A stretch of 64,000 nt of DNA from Agrobacterium sp. a22-2 (GCF_012276985.1 NZ_JAAXMM010000011.1:62001-126000), one strand, 5' to 3'. Counted from the stretch's first letter, positions 25,262-33,732 are shown. Numbers and translations: made by a program. The notes: generated from the sequence alone by a model not told the origin.

Positions 25262-25292
25262 AAGTTACGGGTTAGAGTGCGCTCTAAGTCAA
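25262..25292 (-). promoter_or_regulatory. MerR-type promoter with 19-bp spacer and operator
   Basis: On the minus strand a -35 hexamer TTGACT (25287-25292) and a -10 hexamer TAACTT (25262-25267) are separated by exactly 19 bases. The spacer contains the dyad TTAGAG-CGCA-CTCTAA (minus strand, 25272-25287). This long spacer with a palindrome between the hexamers is the hallmark of promoters remodelled by MerR proteins. It drives the MerR and CMD genes. Confidence 0.8.
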
Positions 25293-25304
25293 TAGGGAAA
25301 TGAC

Positions 25305-25327
25305 GCATTTTCGTGTCGCGAAAATGC
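25305..25327. repeat. 9-bp-stem hairpin next to the IS left end
   Basis: GCATTTTCG-TGTCG-CGAAAATGC is a perfect 9-bp inverted repeat with a 5-base loop. It ends three bases before the left inverted repeat of the IS1182-type element. It may be the structured target chosen by the element or part of the original MerR upstream region. Confidence 0.55.
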
Positions 25328-25330
25328 AAC

Positions 25331-25346
25331 AGACCGTCCAAAAACT
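25331..25346. repeat. IS left terminal inverted repeat
   Basis: AGACCGTCCAAAAACT; pairs with the right-end repeat with two mismatches. It is 150 bases beyond the transposase stop codon. Confidence 0.8.
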
Positions 25347-25496
25347 CTTTGGATAAATGAAGGCCTGCACTGTTCAGTGCCGGACCCGAGAGGACATCGA
25401 GATTTGTCTGATTCCGACGCCTGAATAGCCCAAGAAGGCATGATTGGGCATCTGTTCGCCCCTGTATGGTTCGAAAAAAGTGCGTAGGGCGACCTG

Positions 25497-26942
25497 TCAT
25501 ACTCTCAGGGCGGCAATCAGACCCGGAACGCCGACAAGGGTGATAGCTCTTTTGATGTTGTAGGCGAGCGCCGTCAGGCTGAACTCCCCCCGGACGTTTT
25601 CCAGCCTGCGCATCAGGAATGCGCCCTGATACATCCACTGCTTGATCGTTCCAAACGGGTGCTCGACGCTTTCGCGCCGTTGGTCCAGAATGTCGGACCG
25701 GGCGGTAAGACGTGTCGCCATTCGGTCAAGCACTGCCTCGTTCTCAAGACGCGACACGCGACGGAAGCTTTTGGTGCAGCGTTCGCGCAGGCTGCACGCC
25801 TTGCAGGCGTCACGGTTGACGTAGTCGATCTTCACATTGTCGCGTGACTTGCCAAAGTGACGGGGTGACAGCACCTGGTCTGCTGGGCAACGGTAAATGT
25901 TCTGGTCCGGGTCGTAGCGGAATTCCTCCTTAGAGAAGAAACCCTCGGCCACGGCCGGACCGCGGATCGGCTTGGGCACATAGGCGGTGATGCCGGCTTT
26001 CTCGCAGGCTTCGATATCCTCGATCTTGAAGTAGCCCCGGTCCGCCACCGCCTCGATCCTGTCGACGTCGAGCGTGTCCATCGCCGCCTTGGCCGTCGGC
26101 GCAAGAAGCCCCATGTCCAGCACCTGATTGCAGACCTCCTGCTCGGCGATCAGCTTGTGCTTCACATCAACGGCGAGCTGGATGTTGTAGCCGACGCCGA
26201 CCTTCGTCATGCGCGCCATGGCCCGCGCATCCGGATCGGTCAGCGAGATCTGCTCTTCGCCGGTCTTGTCTAACTCATCCAGCAGCGCCTTGTGACGGTC
26301 GCGCTTGCCTTTGATAGCCGCAATCTTTTCCGCGAGTTTGCCGTCGCCCAGGCCGCAACGGCCGCCATTGCTGCTGGCTTTCTCCTCTTGCGCATCACCC
26401 TCATCGAGCCGCTTCATGTAATCAGCCAGTTTCTCGTCGGCTTCGTGGATGAACTTCGTCAACGCTCCCCGTGTGAAGTTGCGATCCTTGTTGTTCACTG
26501 CCTTGATGCGCGTCCCATCGACCGCCAGAAGCTCTCGCCCGAACAGATCGAGCTGCCGGCACAGGATGACGAACTCACGGAAGACCTGCTTGAAGGCCGA
26601 CCGGTTCACACGGCGGAAATCGGCGATAGTGCGGAAGTCCGGCTTCAGGTGTCGCAGCAGCCAGATCACCTCGATATTGCGATGGGCCTCGGCCTCCAGC
26701 CGCCGGCTGGATCGCACCCGGTTGATGTAACCGTACACGTAGAGCTTCAAAAGGTCGGCCGGATCATAACCCGGACGACCGGTCTCCTTTGCAGCCACCC
26801 GCACAAAGCCTGCGGCAGCGAGATCGAGGCCATCCACGAAAGCCTCGACGAAGCGGACCGGGTTGTCCGGCCCCACGTAATCATCCACTGCTTCCGGCAG
26901 AAGCAGCAGTTGCGCGCGATCTGTTCCTGAAAGGTGAGCCAT
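25497..26942 (-). CDS. IS1182-family DDE transposase
   Basis: 481 residues, no frameshift. The N-terminal domain contains PDNPVRFVEAFVDGLDL and YDPADLLKLYVYGYINRVRS, common to IS1182 and related IS5-like enzymes. The catalytic DDE core is readable: first Asp in LLAVDGTRIKAV, second in EAVADRGYFKIED, and Glu in the region RRESVEHPFGTIKQWM. A Cys-rich stretch (DACKACSLRERCTKSF, about residue 375) is a family trait. The start at 26942 (MAHLSG) is preferred over 26957. It is likely active, since both ends and the frame are intact. Confidence 0.9.
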   Translation of the reverse strand: MAHLSGTDRAQLLLLPEAVDDYVGPDNPVRFVEAFVDGLDLAAAGFVRVAAKETGRPGYDPADLLKLYVYGYINRVRSSRRLEAEAHRNIEVIWLLRHLKPDFRTIADFRRVNRSAFKQVFREFVILCRQLDLFGRELLAVDGTRIKAVNNKDRNFTRGALTKFIHEADEKLADYMKRLDEGDAQEEKASSNGGRCGLGDGKLAEKIAAIKGKRDRHKALLDELDKTGEEQISLTDPDARAMARMTKVGVGYNIQLAVDVKHKLIAEQEVCNQVLDMGLLAPTAKAAMDTLDVDRIEAVADRGYFKIEDIEACEKAGITAYVPKPIRGPAVAEGFFSKEEFRYDPDQNIYRCPADQVLSPRHFGKSRDNVKIDYVNRDACKACSLRERCTKSFRRVSRLENEAVLDRMATRLTARSDILDQRRESVEHPFGTIKQWMYQGAFLMRRLENVRGEFSLTALAYNIKRAITLVGVPGLIAALRV

Positions 26943-26986
26943 GGAAAATATTACCACAGCCCGTTATTTTCTGGAATCGCTACGGA

Positions 26987-27002
26987 AGCTTTGGGACGGT
27001 CT
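26987..27002. repeat. IS right terminal inverted repeat
   Basis: Read on the minus strand, AGACCGTCCCAAAGCT; it matches the left end in 14 of 16 positions and lies 45 bases upstream of the transposase start. Confidence 0.8.
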
Positions 27003-27112
27003 CTATGGGCTTTGCGACAATGTCCGTTTCGGCTCGCTACCTATGGCAAGCATTGGCCGGTAGCGCCCAGCCACCAGCTTCGATAGAGTGGGAGGCTAGA
27101 GCGGAGACGATG

Positions 27113-27505
27113 ATGAGCCTGGGTGGGATCGGAAACTTAGACTACACTGTCATCCTTTGCAGCAGGATGCAGGAAACACGAGCCTTCTACCGCGATGTCA
27201 TGGGCTTCCAGACTGTTGAGGATCAGGAAAATTGGGTGAGTTTCCGGGTTGGCACGGCCTTGCTTACGCTCCGTCCTCGCGGATCTTGGTCTGTTTGCGA
27301 TGATGGGCCGAGGCCACAAGGTTCGGCCGCGATCCAGCTGGCGTTTCGTGTGCCACTCGAAGCTGTCGATTGCAGCCATCAAGAACTCATTGCCAAGGGT
27401 GTGCCCATTCTGCGGGAACCGACCGATCTCCCCAAGTGGCGTCATCGCACCCTGTTCTTCCGCGACCCGGAAGACAACATCATAGAAATATACGCTGAGT
27501 ACTGA
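27113..27505 (+). CDS. VOC superfamily (glyoxalase/bleomycin-resistance-like) protein
   Basis: 130 residues with the VOC beta-alpha-beta-beta-beta pattern in two halves: LDYTVILCSRMQETRAFYRD, VMGFQTVEDQENWVSFRVG, AIQLAFRVPLEAVDCSHQEL and LFFRDPEDNIIEIYAEY. The C-terminal glutamate in IIEIY is a standard metal ligand, but the first-strand ligand His is replaced (DYTVI), so metal binding may be incomplete. The start is placed at 27113 because GGAG is six bases before it; 27110 is also possible. The gene begins 110 bases after the IS right end, so its original promoter may have been displaced. Confidence 0.8.
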   Translation: MSLGGIGNLDYTVILCSRMQETRAFYRDVMGFQTVEDQENWVSFRVGTALLTLRPRGSWSVCDDGPRPQGSAAIQLAFRVPLEAVDCSHQELIAKGVPILREPTDLPKWRHRTLFFRDPEDNIIEIYAEY

Positions 27506-27987
27506 CCGGAATGGGCCGCCTTTAATGCAAGTCCTTCGCTAATGACGCCCGATAATGGGCGAATGTTAGGATCAGTTTCTAACGCAGCTTTCCACAGCCG
27601 AGTTTTCAGACGGTCTGGCAACCTTTCACGACCGTGTTTTCCGAGATATCTGATGCTTGTTTCGGACCGACAGGTGCCATCCGCTTCGCGCCAGGAAGCC
27701 GACCTTCGGTGGTGACGCTTCTTGACCCGACAACCATCGCCATCAGGTTGTAGGAGCGGAAATCGGAGAAGCTTTAGATCACCGTTGGGGACAGCGCCAC
27801 GGAAGCAATTCGCAGGCTCAGAACGATGATGCTCCGGCTTCGATAGGCGTCCTGAGATCGAACTCCAAGCCAATGGTTTACGCGAGCCCATGAGCAAACA
27901 AATTGTAGCGTCAGCCGGTCCTTGACATTCGTTCGCTACCTTGCGATATTTGCAAGGTAGCGAACAAACTGAAAGGGCCTTCGCGGC
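27506..27987. other. Gene-free stretch between VOC and MarR genes
   Basis: 482 bases with no convincing gene; a long minus-strand open frame is Arg/Ser/Cys-rich and lacks a ribosome site. A small hairpin CGCCC-GATAAT-GGGCG lies at 27546-27561 after the VOC gene without a T-run. The right end holds the marR promoter-operator. Confidence 0.5.
27922..27965 (+). promoter_or_regulatory. Promoter of the marR operon overlapped by a perfect 14+14 bp operator
   Basis: A -35 TTGACA (27922-27927) and -10 GATATT (27945-27950) are exactly 17 bases apart. GTTCGCTACCTTGC (27931-27944), seven bases, and GCAAGGTAGCGAAC (27952-27965) are perfect reverse complements. The palindrome fills the spacer and covers the -10, so a dimer bound there would block RNA polymerase. 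The MarR protein encoded 37 bases downstream of the -10 is the obvious repressor. Confidence 0.85.
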
Positions 27988-28425
27988 ATGCAGGACGAAC
28001 ATCTGACTGTGGGGGCATGGACAAAGCGATGCTACTTTGCGGGGCGAGCCGTGATGGACGCGACACTGCGACCATACGATCTGGGTTCGACGCAGTGGTA
28101 CGTTCTCTGGCATCTCGCAAACTCTGGTCCGACAGTGCAGCGCGATCTCGGACGCGCGCTTGAGCTTGAACGTGCGACATTAAGCGGGATCATCGCTACG
28201 CTCGTCCGCAAGGATTTGGTCCAGCAGACCTCCGACGGAGAAGACCAGCGCCAGCGTCTTCTGTCCCTAACGAGTTCGGGCGAGGCCCTGTGGCGCGAAC
28301 TCCCAGACCTCTCGTTTATTCACCAAGCTGCTTTTGACGGCATCGCCGAGACCGATCTGGCCACGACGATCCGCGTCCTTCGATTGGCGACCGAGCGGCT
28401 ACAGACCCTCTCACGAAAGGCATGA
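27988..28425 (+). CDS. MarR-family transcriptional regulator
   Basis: 145 residues. The winged helix spans about residues 35-105: STQWYVLWHLANSGPTVQRD, LGRALELERATLSGIIATLV, RKDLVQQTSDGEDQRQRLLS with the DxRxxxxxLT-type wing (here DQRQRLLSLTSSG). Helices at both ends form the dimer interface. It is coupled to the downstream epimerase gene by a 4-base gap and stands behind a promoter with a long perfect palindrome, suggesting autorepression of the whole operon. Confidence 0.9.
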   Translation: MQDEHLTVGAWTKRCYFAGRAVMDATLRPYDLGSTQWYVLWHLANSGPTVQRDLGRALELERATLSGIIATLVRKDLVQQTSDGEDQRQRLLSLTSSGEALWRELPDLSFIHQAAFDGIAETDLATTIRVLRLATERLQTLSRKA

Positions 28426-28429
28426 GCTA

Positions 28430-29245
28430 ATGACAATCCTGATAACTGGAGCGACAGGTCTTGTCGGCGAGCGGCTTGTTCCGCGGTTGGTGGAAGCTGG
28501 TCTTGATTGCCGGCTGCTGCTGCGGACAGGGAAAACCTGTCCCCCGGGCGCAACGGCCGTGACTGGCGATATTCTTGACCCTTCGACGCTGTCGGAGGCT
28601 GTTCGGGGTGTTTCGGCGATTGTGCACCTGGCCGCCGTCTTTCGCAGCCCGGATACCGATTTGATCTGGAGGAGTAACCTGGAGGGCACCCGCAATCTGA
28701 TTGGCGCCGTGGAAACTGATGCGCCTGACGCTCGCTTCATTATGGCGAGTACGTCGAATATCTATAACAGGAATTCGACCCAGCCCGGCCGGGAGACCGA
28801 TAGTGTCGAGCCGCAACAGGCCTATCCCGCCAGCAAGGTCGCAGCCGAGAAACTGCTGCGCGAGAGTGGCTTGAACTGGTCGATCTTACGGTTCCCGTTC
28901 GTTTATGGCGACGGCGACGGTCACCTGGAGATGCTGCCAAAGCACCTGGTCGCCTCCGGCTTCCATCCCGCCAATCGGATGAGCACGATACACCATCGCG
29001 ATATTGCGATAGCGATGAGAATGGCGCTGGCGGGCAGCTTCGATGGCCGCATCGTCAACATTTCCGATGAAGCGCCGACGACGGTCTATGAACTGGTAGG
29101 ACTTGTGGGTCAGCAAATGGAACCCTCGGCCGAGGCAATGCAAAATCCCTGGCACCTCCACGTCGATGCGTCGCTCGCGCGGAGCCTTGGTTTCCGGCCG
29201 ACCGTGAGGACGGTTTATCAGGCCGCGCAGGAAGGAATGATGTGA
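28430..29245 (+). CDS. NAD-dependent epimerase/dehydratase (extended SDR)
   Basis: 271 residues. The Rossmann motif TGATGLVGERL is at residues 6-16, a catalytic YPASKVAAEK (YxxxK) at about 123-132, and the C-terminal part (RSLGFRPTVRTVYQAAQEGM) is like NAD-sugar epimerases and related reductases. The start at 28430 lies four bases after the MarR stop; the open frame further upstream is not real. The likely job is oxidation or reduction of a small carbonyl or sugar-like compound sensed by the MarR protein. Confidence 0.87.
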   Translation: MTILITGATGLVGERLVPRLVEAGLDCRLLLRTGKTCPPGATAVTGDILDPSTLSEAVRGVSAIVHLAAVFRSPDTDLIWRSNLEGTRNLIGAVETDAPDARFIMASTSNIYNRNSTQPGRETDSVEPQQAYPASKVAAEKLLRESGLNWSILRFPFVYGDGDGHLEMLPKHLVASGFHPANRMSTIHHRDIAIAMRMALAGSFDGRIVNISDEAPTTVYELVGLVGQQMEPSAEAMQNPWHLHVDASLARSLGFRPTVRTVYQAAQEGMM

Positions 29246-29648
29246 GGACAGCCTAGAGGACCAAGCCAGACTGACCCTCATCTACAGCGACTATATCGCC
29301 TGCCTCAACGAGCGCGACTGGACGAAGCTGGGCGAATTTGTCGACAGCGATGTTGTCCACAATGGCCTTAAACTTGGGTTGGCCGGCTACCGGGGTATGC
29401 TCGAACGGAACGTCCGAGACATCCCCGATCTGCGCTTCGAAACGGACTTGCTGGTCGTTCAACCGCCGCAGATCGGCAGCCGTTTGAAGTTTGATTGCAG
29501 GCCAATTGGGTCGTTCTTTGACCTGCCGATCAATGGTCGCCACGTGATCTTTTACGAGAATGTCTTCTATCGTTTCGATCGGGCCCGCATCGTCCAAGTG
29601 TGGTCGATTGTAGACAAAGCAGCGATTGAAGCCCAGCTTGAGGTGTGA
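29241..29648 (+). pseudogene. SnoaL-like/ester cyclase (NTF2 fold) gene without a usable start codon in its full frame
   Basis: The frame encodes a typical SnoaL-like protein of about 135 residues: LTLIYSDYIACLNERDWTKL, VVHNGLKLGLAGYRGMLERN, then GRHVIFYENVFYRFDRARIV. These N-terminal residues are family-like and begin right after the epimerase stop, but the frame from 29241 has no ATG, GTG or TTG before 29379, and starting at 29379 would remove the first 46 family residues. A CTG at 29271 is the only near-cognate choice. ATG codons at 29237 and 29240 lie in another frame, so a one-base change near the start may have broken the gene, or translation is by unusual initiation or coupling. Confidence 0.6.
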
Positions 29649-30169
29649 CGGCGGCGGCGTGAGAGCTCCTCTCCGGTCTCGGGATCGCCGCGCCACATAA
29701 CACTGCGCCCGGCCATCCCGAGCCAAGTCGACCGGCTACTCAGGGTCAGAAGCTGCCATGGCCTGAGTAGGGCGTGAATGACCGCGATTGGGTCGGAAGC
29801 GGCCATAGAGATCGTACGCGCTCTATGGCCGCTATTCCTCCTCGGCCTTCAGGACCGGACGGTCTGCTCGCGACCCCTAATCAGCCATTCCGACAAGGCA
29901 AATCTCTTGGTTAGCTTGCGTATCTCGAGCAGCGGGCTTTTGAAACAGCGCGGTCGACGGTTCACATCCCTTCAAGGCGAACCGGATCTGCCTCACAGCC
30001 GCGCGATCTCGTTAAGCGAAAAACGCCGATCCAACCGCCTCTGTCGCGCTCACGCGTGTTAGGATGGAGCATTGCGTAGGAGGCTCCGAGCTATCACGGG
30101 CACGATCTGGTCGCCTCGCCTGTCGTGGCGAGACGATTCTGCGGGGAGGGGACTGCCGGTCGATGCGTG
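29649..30169. other. Gene-free stretch between SnoaL remnant and ABC exporter
   Basis: 521 bases with no protein-like frame. It contains a long perfect inverted repeat at 29798-29833 (listed separately). Otherwise nothing is recognised. Confidence 0.5.
29798..29833. repeat. 13-bp perfect inverted repeat with 10-base loop
   Basis: AGCGGCCATAGAG, ten bases (ATCGTACGCG), then CTCTATGGCCGCT. All 13 base pairs match. There is no T-run on either strand, so it is not a standard terminator; it could be an operator, a hairpin in an RNA, or the end structure of a lost mobile element. Confidence 0.6.
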
Positions 30170-31990
30170 TTAGCCGATCAGCCCTTCGCTCGCGATGCCC
30201 TTCGTCAGTTCCAGCGCCTGGCGTTCGAACAGCCCGCGATAGATCCCGCTTTTGCGCCTGACAAGGCTGGCATGGGTGCCTTCCTCGGCGATCTGTCCGT
30301 GCTCGAAAACCAGCAGCCGATCGAGTGCGCGCACCGTCGACAGTCTGTGAGCGACGACGAGCGTCGTGCGTCCCTCCATCAGCCTTTCCATTGCCTGCTG
30401 GATGAGCATCTCCGATTCCGAATCGAGGCTCGAGGTCGCCTCGTCGAGGATCAGGATCGGCGCATCGGCCAGGAATGCGCGGGCGATGGCGATGCGTTGC
30501 CTTTCGCCGCCGGAAAGTTTGATGCCGCGTTCGCCGACAAGCGTCGCATAGCCCTTTGGCAGCGCTTCGATGAAATCATGGGCGCTGGCAAGCCGCGCCG
30601 CCGTTTTGATCTCCGATAGCGTGGCCGTCGGCCTCGCATAGGCGATATTTTCCGCCAGTGAGCGGTGAAACAGGATGGGTTCCTGCTGCACGATGGCGAT
30701 CTGGCGGCGAAGAGAGGTCTGCGCCACCTTGGAAATATCCTGTCCGTCGATCGAGACCGTGCCGTGGTTGACGTCATGCAGGCGCTGTATCAGCTTGACG
30801 AAAGTCGTCTTTCCTGAGCCGGAATGGCCGACGAGGCCAACCCGCTCTCCCGGTTTGATGGTGACCGAGAAATCCTTGTAGAGCGGCGCATGGTGGTTGC
30901 CGTAGTGGAAGGTGACGTGGTCGAACGTGATCAGGCCGGCCTTCACATGGAGGGCTGGCGCACCGGGAACGTCCTCCACGCCCAAAGGCTGCCCATGGAT
31001 GGTGACGAGTTCCTCCATGTCGTTGACCGAGCGCTGCAGATTGCGGATATGCATGCCGATTTCACGCAGATAGCCCTGAAGAATGAAAAAGGCGGTCAGG
31101 ACGAAGGTGATGTCGCCCGCATTGGCCTTGCCGTTTGCCCAGAGCCAAAGGGCAAGGCCCAGCACGCAGCCGCGCAACAGGCTGAGCAGCGCATTCTGCG
31201 AGGTGCCGTTCAGAGTGCCCCGCGTCCAGGTTCGCCCTGTGCGATCCTGCCACTTGCGAGTGACCGAGGAAAGACGTGCGTCCTCCCGGTCTTCAGCACC
31301 AAAGGCCTTGACCACGGCGTTGCAGGTCACCGCATCGGCGAGCGCGCCGCCAAGGCGTGTATCCCAGCTATTGGCCATGCTGGCCATGGGCGCAACATAG
31401 CGCAAAGCCATGGTCGCGGTGAACGCGATGAAGAATACGGACCCGGCGCCGACCAGCAATCCCATCATCGGCCAGTACCAGGTCATCAGAATGGTCGAAC
31501 CGATGAGCATCACCAGCGATGGGAAAAGCGCGACGAAGACGGTGTCGTTGAGCAGGTCGAGCGCCCACATGCCGCGCGTCACCTTGCGAACAGTGGAGCC
31601 GGCAAAGCTGTTGGCATGCCAATCGCTCGAAAAGCGCTGGATGTGGAAGAAGGAGTTCGCAGCGATCTCCGACATCGACTTCAGCGTGAAGCGTATGATG
31701 ACGGTGAACGTGGCATGCCGCAGGATGACGGCGCCGACCGACAGTGCCATCAGCCAGCAAAAGGCGTTGAAGGCATTGTTCCAGTTTGCGGCGTCGCTGG
31801 CGGGGCCGGATACCACGGCATCGACAAGCCGGCCGGAGAACAGGGGCGTCAGCACATCCGCAAGCGTAGACAGCATCGCTGTGAACAACATGAAGGAAGC
31901 GCGGCCCGGCTGATGCTTCCAATGAGCCCAGCAATAGAGGAAAACGCTGCGAAAAGCACCGCCGCGGCGGGATTTGAAACCAAGAGACAT
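30170..31990 (-). CDS. ABC exporter, fused membrane and ATPase domains
   Basis: 606 residues: a six-helix transmembrane domain (about 20-320) followed by a nucleotide-binding domain (about 345-590). Walker A is GLVGHSGSGKTTF, the signature is LSGGERQRIAIARAF, Walker B is ILILDEATSSLD and the switch His is in LVVAHRLSTVR. The layout is that of MsbA/Atm1-like half exporters that work as homodimers. Substrate cannot be predicted. ATG 31990 is preceded by a region rich in ATAT. It lies alone between gene-free stretches. Confidence 0.88.
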   Translation of the reverse strand: MSLGFKSRRGGAFRSVFLYCWAHWKHQPGRASFMLFTAMLSTLADVLTPLFSGRLVDAVVSGPASDAANWNNAFNAFCWLMALSVGAVILRHATFTVIIRFTLKSMSEIAANSFFHIQRFSSDWHANSFAGSTVRKVTRGMWALDLLNDTVFVALFPSLVMLIGSTILMTWYWPMMGLLVGAGSVFFIAFTATMALRYVAPMASMANSWDTRLGGALADAVTCNAVVKAFGAEDREDARLSSVTRKWQDRTGRTWTRGTLNGTSQNALLSLLRGCVLGLALWLWANGKANAGDITFVLTAFFILQGYLREIGMHIRNLQRSVNDMEELVTIHGQPLGVEDVPGAPALHVKAGLITFDHVTFHYGNHHAPLYKDFSVTIKPGERVGLVGHSGSGKTTFVKLIQRLHDVNHGTVSIDGQDISKVAQTSLRRQIAIVQQEPILFHRSLAENIAYARPTATLSEIKTAARLASAHDFIEALPKGYATLVGERGIKLSGGERQRIAIARAFLADAPILILDEATSSLDSESEMLIQQAMERLMEGRTTLVVAHRLSTVRALDRLLVFEHGQIAEEGTHASLVRRKSGIYRGLFERQALELTKGIASEGLIG

Positions 31991-32530
31991 TGATATATCC
32001 GGCTTTCGCCGGCTCCGTCATAAGGAAAAGAATGTCCGCGCAAAACCGCGCGAAATGGTTTGGTGAGGAACGATCGACAGAAAGGTTGGCGCGAGTCGAT
32101 CAGGTTCTGCTGCGTTGGAAAACGCTGCCGGCTTCAGGCAATATTCGCGGAAGCCACTGGGGAGTTGGAAAAAACAGCCATCGAAAACTCCCTGGAACCG
32201 TGTTGATGATTATCAATCCTAGATTGGGTGGGCGCGCAGGCCAAGTCAAACCCGGCGAAATTTTCGATCAAGCTTTGAGATGCGGCATATCTGCAACATC
32301 AACCAAGTGGTGAGCTCCCCGAAAAAGAAGTTTGGTAACCACCAATGGAGGCAGGCCTCCTTGGCATCACCGTGAAATCTGTCCACGAGCCATTGCCGGA
32401 CATGTGCCGCAAATGGCCATAAGGTCTGGAACGTCTTCAAAGTCTTCCGTTGTCGGCAGTTCGTATCCCTTCAAGAGCTTCATCTCTATGAGTGGGGTTC
32501 TGCTTTCTCGAAGCGTGTTGAGCAGGAGGC
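31991..32530. other. Gene-free stretch between ABC exporter and ROK regulator
   Basis: 540 bases with no protein-like frame. A small dyad TTGAT-GATT-ATCAA lies at 32203-32216 (resembling iron-regulator sites but too short to assign). The exporter promoter must lie near the left end. Confidence 0.45.
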
Positions 32531-33691
32531 TCAATAGAATGTCCGGCGGAAGGGCATCACCGCTGCCCCCATCGCAGAGGCGTCACTCGAGATTTCTGAA
32601 ATGATCAGCTTCGGGTGGAGGCGATGGACGCCATAGCGCGGCCGGTCGTAGATCCGTGTTCGCTCGGCAAGCATCTCGGCGAGATCCGGAGGGATCTGGC
32701 CGCCGAACACGATTGCCTGCGGATCCACGACGGCCCGTATCGCGTTGACAAGACGATTGTAGGCGGGTGTCACCTCATCGAGCCATTCGGCGACGCCCGG
32801 CCAATCGCGATCGAAATGCCGGCGCATGTAATGGATCGAGGGTACATTGACGCCGTTGCGATTCAATCGGTCGATAAGATACTGCAAAGCCGGCCGGCGT
32901 TTTGTCTCCTCGGCATCGAACATACCCGAGAATTCCCCGGCATTGCCATTGCCGCCCTGCAGCAGCTCGCCGTCGCTGACGATGCCGCCGCCAAAGCCGT
33001 AGTTGAAGCTCAGATAGGCAAAATGCCGGATGAAACGCCCCGCGCCGAACATGGATTCGGCAACCGCGCCGGCCTTGCCGCCATTGATCACCCAGGCCGG
33101 CCTGTCGAACAGCCCCGCGATCAGCGGCCCGAGCTCGATCAGCGACCATTCATGAAGCGGAAGCGGAGCATTGTGTCGTGTGCCATCGATATGGAAACCT
33201 GCAATCGCAAAGCCCACGCCGAAGAAACAATCGCCGGACAGGTCGTTCAGCCCCTGCAGGTCCGTTACCTGTTGTTTCACCAGCTGAAGCGCCTGGGCCA
33301 TGGTTTGCTCGCGAAGCGGCACCTCGCGTTCGCCCAGGATTTTGCCGGCGAAGTCCATGATGCAGATGCCGATCACGTCGGTATTGACGGAAATGCCGCA
33401 GGCATAGGCGAAGGAACCGTTCAGTCGAAGCATGGGGCTCGGCTGGCCGCGCCCAAGTCCGGGCTTTGCGGATCCCAGAAGGATCGTGCCGCGCTCCGCC
33501 AATTGGTCAAGAATACGGTGCACCGATTGTTGGGTAAGGTCGGTATGACCGGTGATTTCTGATCGGGAAATACCGGGATTGCGCCAGATGAGCCGCAAAA
33601 TCTTTCGCTCGTTGGACGAGACGACAGCCGTCTCGCCAGACCGAAGGAAGCGGGCGGCAATCAGTGCCTCAGGAACATAAGTATCCGTCAC
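32531..33691 (-). CDS. ROK-family transcriptional repressor
   Basis: 386 residues. The N-terminal winged helix (about 25-85) contains NERKILRLIWRNPGISRSEI and TGHTDLTQQSVHRILDQLAE. The rest is a ROK/sugar-kinase-like domain: GISVNTDVIGICIMDFAGKI, FFGVGFAIAGFHIDG, NYGFGGGIVSDGELLQGGNG and GEFSGMF. The Cys-rich zinc motif of many ROK proteins is not present. GTG 33691 is the only plausible start. It is divergent from the Ugp-like importer operon, with two palindromes in the 186-base gap, and probably senses a sugar or sugar phosphate derived from the imported compound. Confidence 0.88.
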   Translation of the reverse strand: MTDTYVPEALIAARFLRSGETAVVSSNERKILRLIWRNPGISRSEITGHTDLTQQSVHRILDQLAERGTILLGSAKPGLGRGQPSPMLRLNGSFAYACGISVNTDVIGICIMDFAGKILGEREVPLREQTMAQALQLVKQQVTDLQGLNDLSGDCFFGVGFAIAGFHIDGTRHNAPLPLHEWSLIELGPLIAGLFDRPAWVINGGKAGAVAESMFGAGRFIRHFAYLSFNYGFGGGIVSDGELLQGGNGNAGEFSGMFDAEETKRRPALQYLIDRLNRNGVNVPSIHYMRRHFDRDWPGVAEWLDEVTPAYNRLVNAIRAVVDPQAIVFGGQIPPDLAEMLAERTRIYDRPRYGVHRLHPKLIISEISSDASAMGAAVMPFRRTFY

Positions 33692-33717
33692 GCCTGAATT
33701 CCTTACTGTGAAAGTGT

Positions 33718-33732
33718 ACTGACGTCGTCAGT
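33718..33732. promoter_or_regulatory. Perfect 15-bp palindrome, candidate ROK operator 1
   Basis: ACTGACG-T-CGTCAGT has perfect 7-base arms and lies 26 bases upstream of the ROK start codon. Autoregulation is likely. Confidence 0.5.

Larger units (their letters stand above)
25331..27002 (-). mobile_element. IS1182-family insertion sequence, apparently intact
   Basis: The element is 1,672 bp with imperfect terminal inverted repeats AGACCGTCCAAAAACT (25331-25346) and its counterpart at 26987-27002, which matches in 14 of 16 positions. A single full-length transposase gene is read from right to left. Size, single-gene layout and transposase family agree with IS1182. No obvious direct target duplication flanks the repeats (GCAAC on the left, CTATG on the right), which is not rare in this family. 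The element sits between the MerR promoter and the VOC gene. Confidence 0.85.

Noticed and set aside
25231..25638. Minus-strand frame spanning the IS left end and the MerR promoter
   Set aside because: Crosses the IS boundary and the promoter; no family similarity.
26789..27505. Longer version of the VOC protein starting inside the IS element
   Set aside because: The extra N-terminus is from the antisense of the transposase gene; the domain itself starts at 27113.
27442..28113. 223-residue minus-strand frame in the VOC-MarR gap
   Set aside because: Ser/Arg/Cys-rich, overlaps the marR promoter and both neighbouring genes, and lacks a ribosome site.
32203..32216. Fur/iron-box-like dyad TTGAT-GATT-ATCAA
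   Set aside because: Too short and too far (over 200 bases) from the exporter start to assign to an iron regulator.
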